In this document: piece after piece, positions 58,765 through 64,000 of the stretch
Layout of the letters: every line of letters begins with the position of its first letter
How positions within the stretch are numbered: the first letter of the stretch is position 1
NCBI GenBank assembly: GCA_900316745.1
Contig: ONEB01000002.1
Coordinates: 218,241-282,240 of the forward strand
From: an uncultured Eubacteriales bacterium
GTDB lineage: Bacteria; Bacillota; Clostridia; Oscillospirales; Oscillospiraceae
DNA length: 64,000 bases
Direction: 5' to 3'
Translations under genes and position numbers: made by a program
The notes under the pieces: generated by a model
Seen by the model: only the letters and a program-made list of their open reading frames with translations
Databases searched by the model: none
Told to the model about the DNA's origin: nothing

Positions 58765-58802
58765 AAAACGAGACCGTCTCAGATCCGAGACGGTCTCGTT
58801 TT
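58765..58802. terminator. Bidirectional Rho-independent terminator
   Basis: A 16-bp perfect stem (58765-58780 with 58787-58802) including A4 and T4 at the base, between convergent genes. Confidence 0.9.
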
Positions 58803-58816
58803 GCAGTTTCAGAATT

Positions 58817-59605
58817 CTATGCCTGCTCCATCCGGAGAAAGTCCGCAACGGCGGCGGGGGAGCCGGCGACGATGTCGGTCTTGCCGCCGTCGGCCGGAAA
58901 GACGCTGCCGTCCGTCCGGCAGCACTGCCCGCCCGCCTCCCGGACAATCAGCGCGCCGGCGGCGTAGTCCCAGAGACTGGTCTGCAGCTCAAAGTACAGC
59001 CCCGCGCGTCCGGCGGCGACGGTGCAGAGATCCAGAGCAGCGGAGCCCTCGCGGCGCAGATCGAGGCTCAGGTCAAACACCCTGCGCGCCATGGCAAACG
59101 TCCGGTCGGCGAGCGCCGCGTCGTAGGGCGAGGTGCCGAAGCAGACGACGCTTCCGGCAAGCCCGGCGTCCGTCACACGGATCGCGCTTCCGTTCAGATA
59201 CGCGCCCTGACCTTTCACGGCGGTGAACATCTCGTCGACATAAGGGTTATAGACCGCGCCGATCAGAACCGTGCCGCGCTCGGCGTAGGCTACGGAGATG
59301 CAGCTGTGGTGAAAGCCATGGACAAAGTTCATCGTCCCGTCGATCGGGTCGATAATGAAAAGCTGCCCGGAGTCGAGCCGGTCCCGCTCGGGCATCTCCT
59401 CGCAGAAGAAGTGCGCGCCGGGAACGGCCTTGCTCAGAAGCTCCATCAGCAGCGCCTGCACGCGGCGGTCGTATTCGGTGACGACGTCGCGCCTGCCCGA
59501 CTTTGTCTCGGCGAGAATGCTGTGCGCGCGGAGCATCAGCTCCGCTGCCTGCCGCTCTGCCGCTTCCATTTGCAGGCGGATCCGGTTCAGATGATCAAGC
59601 TCCAT
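58817..59605 (-). CDS. Inositol-monophosphatase-family enzyme
   Basis: A 262-residue Mg2+-dependent sugar phosphatase. Motifs: CEEM (about residue 68) for the first metal Glu, DPIDGTMNFVHG (about 86-97) and WDYAAGALIVREAGG (about 212-226). Substrates in the family include inositol-1-phosphate, fructose-1,6-bisphosphate and PAP; this protein cannot be assigned further. Its start overlaps the end of the metallophosphoesterase gene by 11 nt, so they are co-expressed. Confidence 0.9.
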   Translation of the reverse strand: MELDHLNRIRLQMEAAERQAAELMLRAHSILAETKSGRRDVVTEYDRRVQALLMELLSKAVPGAHFFCEEMPERDRLDSGQLFIIDPIDGTMNFVHGFHHSCISVAYAERGTVLIGAVYNPYVDEMFTAVKGQGAYLNGSAIRVTDAGLAGSVVCFGTSPYDAALADRTFAMARRVFDLSLDLRREGSAALDLCTVAAGRAGLYFELQTSLWDYAAGALIVREAGGQCCRTDGSVFPADGGKTDIVAGSPAAVADFLRMEQA

Positions 59606-60497
59606 TTGCTGCTCCTTTCGGCGTCAGATCGACGACGCAGATCTCCGGAAGATTGAAGATGCGCGGGACGAAGTCATGCCCGGAGAGACCGGACGTGATG
59701 ATCATGCGCATTTGGCTGTTCAGCATCATGTCGCCGTAGTCATAGCGCGGCCACCAGCCCTGCATCGGGGCATAGAGCCCGCCGAAAAACGGCACGCGGA
59801 TCACACCGCCGTGCGTGTGCCCGCTCAGCACGAGACCGATGTGCCAGCGCTGTTTTCCGTCGCTGAGCGCGACCGTGTCCGGCTTGTGCGCGAGCAGAAC
59901 GGCGGGGTGGGGGCTCTCTTCCAGCGCGGAAAGGACACTGTATTCGCTTGAGGCTTCAAATGCCTCTCTGCTGCGCCCAAAGAGATAGCCGTGCCCCAGA
60001 GTGCCGCCGAGGCGGATCGTGTTACCGGCAATTTCAAAGTCGTCCCACGCCTCGTCCAGCACGATCGCGCCGGTGTCCGCGACGGCGTCGATCCAGTCGC
60101 TGCCGTAGCGCGCGGTGAAGTCGGTCTCGTGATTTCCCATGGCGAAATAGACCTGCGCGATGTCCTGCATGCTCTGCGTGAGGCGCACGACGTAGTCTGC
60201 GTCCGCCTGCGTCGGATGGGAGGGGAAGAGATCGCCCAGCAGCACGATGGCGTCCGGAGACTGCGCCGCCGCTTTCTCACAGAGCGCGGCGTTGCCCGCG
60301 CCGTATTCCTTGCCGTGGAGGTCCGCCACGACAACGAGCCGGACGGGCGCTGTAAGGCCGTCCGTCGGAACGTCATATCGCGTCACCTTGATGTGGCGGC
60401 TGCACACGACGGCGGAGATACCCGCGGCGATGAGAAGCAAAACCAAAAGCGCCGCAAGGACCTCGGCGCTTCTGATCAGGATTCTTTTTGCCCTCAA
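59595..60497 (-). CDS. Membrane-anchored metallophosphoesterase
   Basis: A 300-residue protein with one N-terminal helix (about 10-31) and an extracytoplasmic calcineurin-like domain: VVADLHGKE (about 55-63), LLGDLF, AMGNHETD and the C-terminal LSGHTHGG (about 223-230). The five metal-binding motifs are complete. The YaeI/UDP-diacylglucosamine-hydrolase-like group acts on lipid or nucleotide-linked phosphoesters. It overlaps the preceding epimerase gene by 4 nt, thus belongs to the polysaccharide operon transcript. Confidence 0.9.
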   Translation of the reverse strand: MRAKRILIRSAEVLAALLVLLLIAAGISAVVCSRHIKVTRYDVPTDGLTAPVRLVVVADLHGKEYGAGNAALCEKAAAQSPDAIVLLGDLFPSHPTQADADYVVRLTQSMQDIAQVYFAMGNHETDFTARYGSDWIDAVADTGAIVLDEAWDDFEIAGNTIRLGGTLGHGYLFGRSREAFEASSEYSVLSALEESPHPAVLLAHKPDTVALSDGKQRWHIGLVLSGHTHGGVIRVPFFGGLYAPMQGWWPRYDYGDMMLNSQMRMIITSGLSGHDFVPRIFNLPEICVVDLTPKGAANGA

Positions 60498-61639
60498 GAC
60501 TGTTTTCTCCAGACGAAGCGATCCACGATGCCGGTGTAGCTCTGGATGAGCTTCACGACCTTGATCGAGACGTTTTCATCCGTGTAGTCCCGCACCGGCA
60601 GACCGAGATCGCCGTTTCGGTTCATCTCCACGGCAGTGTCCACGGCCTGCAGCACCTGCTTGGTCGTGATGCCGGCGAGGATGAAGTTGCCGCGGTCGAG
60701 CGCCTCGGGCCGCTCCGTGCTCGTGCGGATGCAGACCGCCGGGAACGGGTGCCCCACGGAGAGGAAGAAGCTCGATTCCTCCGGCAGCGTGCCGGAGTCG
60801 GAGACGACGGCGAAAGCGTTCATCTGCAGGCAGTTGTAGTCGTGGAAGCCGAGCGGCTTGTGGGGCATGACGCGCCAGTCGAACTGAAAGCTGCGCTGCT
60901 CGATGAACTTCCGGCTCCTGGGGTGGCAGGAGTAGAGGATCGGCATGTCGTATTTTTCCGCCAACGCGTTCACCGCGCTCATGAGGGAGAAGAAGTTGGC
61001 CTCCGTGTCGATGTTCTCCTCGCGGTGCGCCGAGAGCAGGATGTACTTGCCCTTTTCGAGTCCCAGCCGCGCGTGCACGTCGGAGGCTTCGATCTGGGCG
61101 AGGTTTTTGTGCAGCACCTCCGCCATCGGCGAGCCCGTGACGTAGGTGCGCTCCTTCGGCACGCCCGCGGCGTTTAAGTAGCGCCGCGCGTGCTCGGAGT
61201 AGCAGAGATTCACGTCCGCCGTCACGTCCACGATGCGGCGGTTGGTCTCCTCCGGCAGGCACTCGTCAAAGCAGCGGTTGCCCGCCTCCATGTGGAAGAT
61301 CGGGATGTGCAGGCGCTTGGCTGCGATGACGGAGAGGCACGAGTTCGTGTCGCCCAGCACCAGAACGGCGTCGGGCTTTACCTCGCGCATGAGCTTGTAG
61401 GACGCCGAGATGATGTTGCCGATCGTCTCACCAAGATCGCCGCCCGCGGCGTTCAGATAATAGTCCGGCGCGCGCAGACCGAGATCGTCGAAAAAGACCT
61501 GGTTGAGCTCATAGTCATAGTTCTGCCCCGTGTGCACGAGGATCTGGTCAAAGTAGCGGTCGCACGCCTTGATCGTCTCACTCAGCCGGATGATCTCCGG
61601 GCGCGTGCCGATGATGGTCATGAGTTTCAGCTTTGCCAT
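60494..61639 (-). CDS. UDP-N-acetylglucosamine 2-epimerase (CapG/FnlC type)
   Basis: A 381-residue non-hydrolysing epimerase. It shows TIIGTRPEIIRLS (about 7-19), HTGQNYDYELNQVFF and, near the C-terminus, SDSGTLPEESSF (about 279-290). As the third gene after CapE and CapF homologues it should act in the last step to UDP-N-acetyl-L-fucosamine. The start is ATG 61639, with GGAGG upstream; the longer frame to 61699 overlaps the neighbour and lacks a ribosome site. Confidence 0.9.
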   Translation of the reverse strand: MAKLKLMTIIGTRPEIIRLSETIKACDRYFDQILVHTGQNYDYELNQVFFDDLGLRAPDYYLNAAGGDLGETIGNIISASYKLMREVKPDAVLVLGDTNSCLSVIAAKRLHIPIFHMEAGNRCFDECLPEETNRRIVDVTADVNLCYSEHARRYLNAAGVPKERTYVTGSPMAEVLHKNLAQIEASDVHARLGLEKGKYILLSAHREENIDTEANFFSLMSAVNALAEKYDMPILYSCHPRSRKFIEQRSFQFDWRVMPHKPLGFHDYNCLQMNAFAVVSDSGTLPEESSFFLSVGHPFPAVCIRTSTERPEALDRGNFILAGITTKQVLQAVDTAVEMNRNGDLGLPVRDYTDENVSIKVVKLIQSYTGIVDRFVWRKQS

Positions 61640-61641
61640 GC

Positions 61642-62790
61642 TTATACCTCCAGAAAGAACGTGTCGGGGCGAGCGGGATCGAAGCGCTCGTTTGCCCACA
61701 TGAGCGTCACGAGATCGTCGGTATCGGAGAGGTTGATGATGTTGTGGGTGTACCCCGGCAGCATGTGCACCGCCGTAGGCTGCTCGCCCGTGACCTCAAA
61801 CGTCCAGACCTCGTCCGAGCCGACCCTGCGCTCCTCGATGCGCGCGCGGCCGGACACCACGATGAAAAATTCCCATTTCGTATTGTGCCAGTGCTGCCCC
61901 TTCGTGATGCCGGGCTTTGAGACGTTCACGGAGAACTGCCCGCAGCGCTCGGTCTTCAAAAGCTCCGTAAAGCTCCCGCGCTGGTCGCAGTTCCTCTTCA
62001 GCGGGAACGCGACCTTTTCGCGGGGCAGATAGCTGAGATACGTCGAATAGAGCTTCTTTGCAAAGCTCCCGTTCGGAATGTCGGGGACAAGCAGCGTCTC
62101 CGGCTGCGCGCGGAAGGACTCGATCAGATCCACGATCTCGCCGAGCGTGACCGTGTGCGTCACGGGCACGGCGCAGAAGTCGCCCTCGCGGTTTTCCTCC
62201 CCTTTGAGCGCGCGGATGAGCTCGTCCACCACGTCGTCGATGTATACGAGCGTCAGCACCGTGGCGCGGTCGTTCACCTGAATGGGCAGGTCGTTTGCAC
62301 GGTTATGGCAGAACGTGGCGACGGCGGAGTTGTAGTTCGGCCTGCACCACTTGCCGAAGACGTTCGGGAAGCGATAAATCAGCGTCCGCGCGCCGGTCTC
62401 GCGTCCGTAGGCGCGCACGGCCTCTTCGCCGGCAAGCTTGCTTTTGCCATAGGGGTTATCGCGCTCGGCCTGAATGGAGCTGGAGAGCATGACAGGGCAG
62501 GTGTTTCCGACGCGGCGCAGCGTTTCGAGCAGCGTCCGGGTGAGACCGAGGTTGCCGGTCATGAATTCCGCTTCCTCTTTCGGGCGGTTCACGCCCGCGA
62601 GGTGAAACACAAAGTCCGCCGCGCGGCAGTAGTCAGAGAGCGTCTGGGCGCTCGTCTGCCGCGTATAGGGCAGGATCGTGATGTCCGGATCGAGTCCGCG
62701 CGTGCGGTCCTTGCCGTCGCGGACGTTTTCCAGCGCCGCGACGAGATTTTTTCCCACAAAGCCGCCCGCGCCGGTGATGAGAATGTTCAT
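61642..62790 (-). CDS. CapF-like bifunctional epimerase/reductase with cupin domain
   Basis: A 382-residue protein with an NAD(P)-binding fold (ITGAGGFVGKNL, about 4-15), a catalytic Tyr-Lys in YGKSK (about 115-119) and a C-terminal cupin with HWHNTKWEFF (about 301-310) that binds zinc. This two-domain make-up is that of CapF, which converts the CapE product to UDP-2-acetamido-2,6-dideoxy-L-talose. The start is ATG 62790 after AAAGGAG. Confidence 0.9.
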   Translation of the reverse strand: MNILITGAGGFVGKNLVAALENVRDGKDRTRGLDPDITILPYTRQTSAQTLSDYCRAADFVFHLAGVNRPKEEAEFMTGNLGLTRTLLETLRRVGNTCPVMLSSSIQAERDNPYGKSKLAGEEAVRAYGRETGARTLIYRFPNVFGKWCRPNYNSAVATFCHNRANDLPIQVNDRATVLTLVYIDDVVDELIRALKGEENREGDFCAVPVTHTVTLGEIVDLIESFRAQPETLLVPDIPNGSFAKKLYSTYLSYLPREKVAFPLKRNCDQRGSFTELLKTERCGQFSVNVSKPGITKGQHWHNTKWEFFIVVSGRARIEERRVGSDEVWTFEVTGEQPTAVHMLPGYTHNIINLSDTDDLVTLMWANERFDPARPDTFFLEV

Positions 62791-62794
62791 GCCC

Positions 62795-63838
62795 TTACTC
62801 CTTTGCGAGCTCCTCACGGATGTAGGCGAGCGTGAGCAGCTTCTGCTTCACCTGCTCGACGTCCATGAGCGTGGTGTTGGAGGAGGTAAACTCCGTGAGC
62901 GGATTGCGGTCGGCCTCGCCCTGCTTGAAATACTTGTCGTAGTTTAAGTCGCGCTGGTCGGCGGGCACGCGGTAGAAGTCGCCGAGGTCAATCGCGTGGG
63001 CGCACTCCTCGTTCGTCAGCAGCGTCTCATAGAGCTTCTCGCCGTGGCGGATGCCGATGATCTTCACCGGGATCCTGTCCTCGGGATCGAAGAGCGCTTT
63101 CGTGGCGAGTGCCAGCGTCTCGATCGTGCAGGCGGGCGCTTTCTGGACGAGAATATCGCCGGAAGCGCCGTTTTCAAAGGCGAAGAGCACGAGATCGACG
63201 GCTTCTTCCAGACTCATGACGAAGCGCGTCATGCTCTTTTCCGTGATCGTGATGGGCTCGCCCTTGCGGATCTGGTCGATCCAGAGCGGCACCACGCTGC
63301 CGCGCGAGCAGAGGACGTTGCCGTACCGGGTGCAGCAGATCTTGGTCTGCTTCGTCGTGCGCGCTTTGGCGACGGCGACCTTTTCCATCATGGCCTTGCT
63401 CGTGCCCATGGCGTTCACGGGATAGGCGGCCTTGTCCGTGGAGAGGCAGATCACGCTCTTCACGCCGGCTTCGATGGCGGCGGTGAGCACATTGTCCGTG
63501 CCGAAGACGTTCGTCTTCACGGCCTCCATCGGGAAAAATTCGCAGCTCGGCACCTGCTTGAGCGCCGCTGCGTGGAAGATGTAGTCCACATCATGCATGG
63601 CATTGCGCACCGAGGCGATGTCGCGCACGTCGCCGATGTAAAAGCGCAGCTTTTCGGACGCCTCCGGGTGGCTCGCCTGATATTCGTGGCGCATGTCGTC
63701 CTGCTTCTTCTCGTCACGGGAGAAGATGCGGATCTCACCGATGTCGGTCTCCAGAAAGCGATTCAGTACCGCGTTGCCGAAAGAGCCCGTGCCGCCGGTG
63801 ATCAGCAGTGTTTTGCCGCAAAAAGAACTTGAACTCAT
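62795..63838 (-). CDS. UDP-GlcNAc 4,6-dehydratase/5-epimerase (CapE/FnlA type)
   Basis: A 347-residue SDR enzyme with LITGGTGSFGNAV (about 11-23), RDEKKQDDMRHE for cofactor choice and a region MGTSKAMMEK, where the usual catalytic YxxxK Tyr is replaced by Met, as in CapE/FlaA1-like enzymes. It makes UDP-2-acetamido-2,6-dideoxy-hexos-4-uloses for UDP-L-FucNAc. The start is ATG 63838 with AAAGGGTGA. It heads the minus-strand operon capE-capF-capG-phosphoesterase-IMPase. Confidence 0.9.
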   Translation of the reverse strand: MSSSSFCGKTLLITGGTGSFGNAVLNRFLETDIGEIRIFSRDEKKQDDMRHEYQASHPEASEKLRFYIGDVRDIASVRNAMHDVDYIFHAAALKQVPSCEFFPMEAVKTNVFGTDNVLTAAIEAGVKSVICLSTDKAAYPVNAMGTSKAMMEKVAVAKARTTKQTKICCTRYGNVLCSRGSVVPLWIDQIRKGEPITITEKSMTRFVMSLEEAVDLVLFAFENGASGDILVQKAPACTIETLALATKALFDPEDRIPVKIIGIRHGEKLYETLLTNEECAHAIDLGDFYRVPADQRDLNYDKYFKQGEADRNPLTEFTSSNTTLMDVEQVKQKLLTLAYIREELAKE

Positions 63839-63873
63839 GGGATTCACCCTTTTCGAAGTAATCATACAAATAC

Positions 63874-63902
63874 AGATTATCACATTTTCATCGTCTTCGC
63901 AA
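63874..63902 (-). promoter_or_regulatory. Promoter of the capE operon
   Basis: On the minus strand TTGCGA (63902-63897), a 17-nt spacer and TAATCT (63879-63874). Confidence 0.5.
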
Positions 63903-63957
63903 TGGTATGGATGCAACTGGATGCCATAAAAATCACCCGCATTTTGTTCTGTGTCAA

Positions 63958-64000
63958 TTGACGAGAAAAACCGAATATGCTACACTATAATCTGTGTAGC
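63958..64000 (+). promoter_or_regulatory. Divergent promoter with inverted repeat at the right edge
   Basis: TTGACG at 63958-63963, a 17-nt spacer and TACACT at 63981-63986; TATAAT at 63986-63991 is an alternative. GCTACAC (63979-63985) and GTGTAGC (63994-64000) form a perfect 7-bp inverted repeat around the -10 region, a likely operator for a rightward gene outside the window. Confidence 0.5.

Noticed and set aside
1..64000. CRISPR array, tRNA or rRNA genes
   Set aside because: No regularly spaced repeats, cloverleaf or ribosomal RNA sequence were recognised on either strand.

Overview
The window looks like a chromosomal segment of a GC-rich anaerobic Firmicute, most likely a gut clostridium of the Oscillospiraceae type. 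This is inferred from GC-rich codon use, strong AGGAGG ribosome sites, frequent TTG and GTG starts, sigma-A promoters (TTGACA-17-TATAAT type), Rho-independent terminators, and family content (M3 oligopeptidase, Opp/Nik transporters, FucO, CapE-F-G). I see no rRNA, tRNA or CRISPR array.

Bases 1-16.9 kb: the 3' end of a class-M sirtuin-like gene, an MMPL/RND exporter, a MATE exporter, then a peptide-scavenging run of pepF and five Opp genes (A, B, C, D, F) ending at a strong terminator. OppD carries a long coiled-coil insertion and OppF a membrane-spanning tail. A second operon holds a degenerate ApbE-like membrane protein, phosphatidylserine decarboxylase and a PAP2 phosphatase. Bases 16.9-19.6 kb, minus strand: a 2Fe-2S flavin reductase overlapping a phytoene-desaturase-like flavoprotein.

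Bases 19.8-26.5 kb: an orphan CbiL and a complete Nik/Opp-type ABC transporter followed by a class I methyltransferase. The transporter and methyltransferase promoters both carry a C5/G5 palindrome abutting the -35 box, so they are probably co-regulated. Bases 26.6-37.2 kb: a small membrane protein, an amino-acid transport and C-S lyase module (NSS, BrnQ, LysR, PLP enzyme), a HEAT-repeat protein with a UvrA paralogue, and a FucO-type alcohol dehydrogenase.

Bases 37.3-58.3 kb are accessory. A flavodoxin remnant, a membrane-anchored MerR regulator and a CPBP protease come first. Then the leader and first codons of a low-molecular-weight tyrosine phosphatase gene occur three times (39.5, 55.7 and 58.3 kb); only the last copy leads into an intact gene. 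The copies bracket two tandem blocks that look like integrated islands. The larger block (39.6-55.7 kb) holds an acyltransferase, a phospholipid operon (broken pgsA, cdsA, lipid kinase, second pgsA-like gene, VTT protein, CmpB-like protein), a DUF2238-like protein, a two-component system, an FtsH, a degV remnant and a copper module. Four near-identical direct-repeat boxes, each 14-15 nt from a -10 element, lie before the response regulator, ftsH, the phospholipid operon and the acyltransferase. I read this as a single two-component regulon for membrane-lipid homeostasis. The smaller block (55.9-58.1 kb) carries one AT-rich PD-(D/E)XK nuclease-like gene.

Bases 58.3-64 kb return to core-like genes: the phosphatase, an inositol-monophosphatase-family enzyme, a metallophosphoesterase, and CapG-CapF-CapE for UDP-N-acetyl-L-fucosamine, pointing to a surface-polysaccharide locus beyond the right edge.
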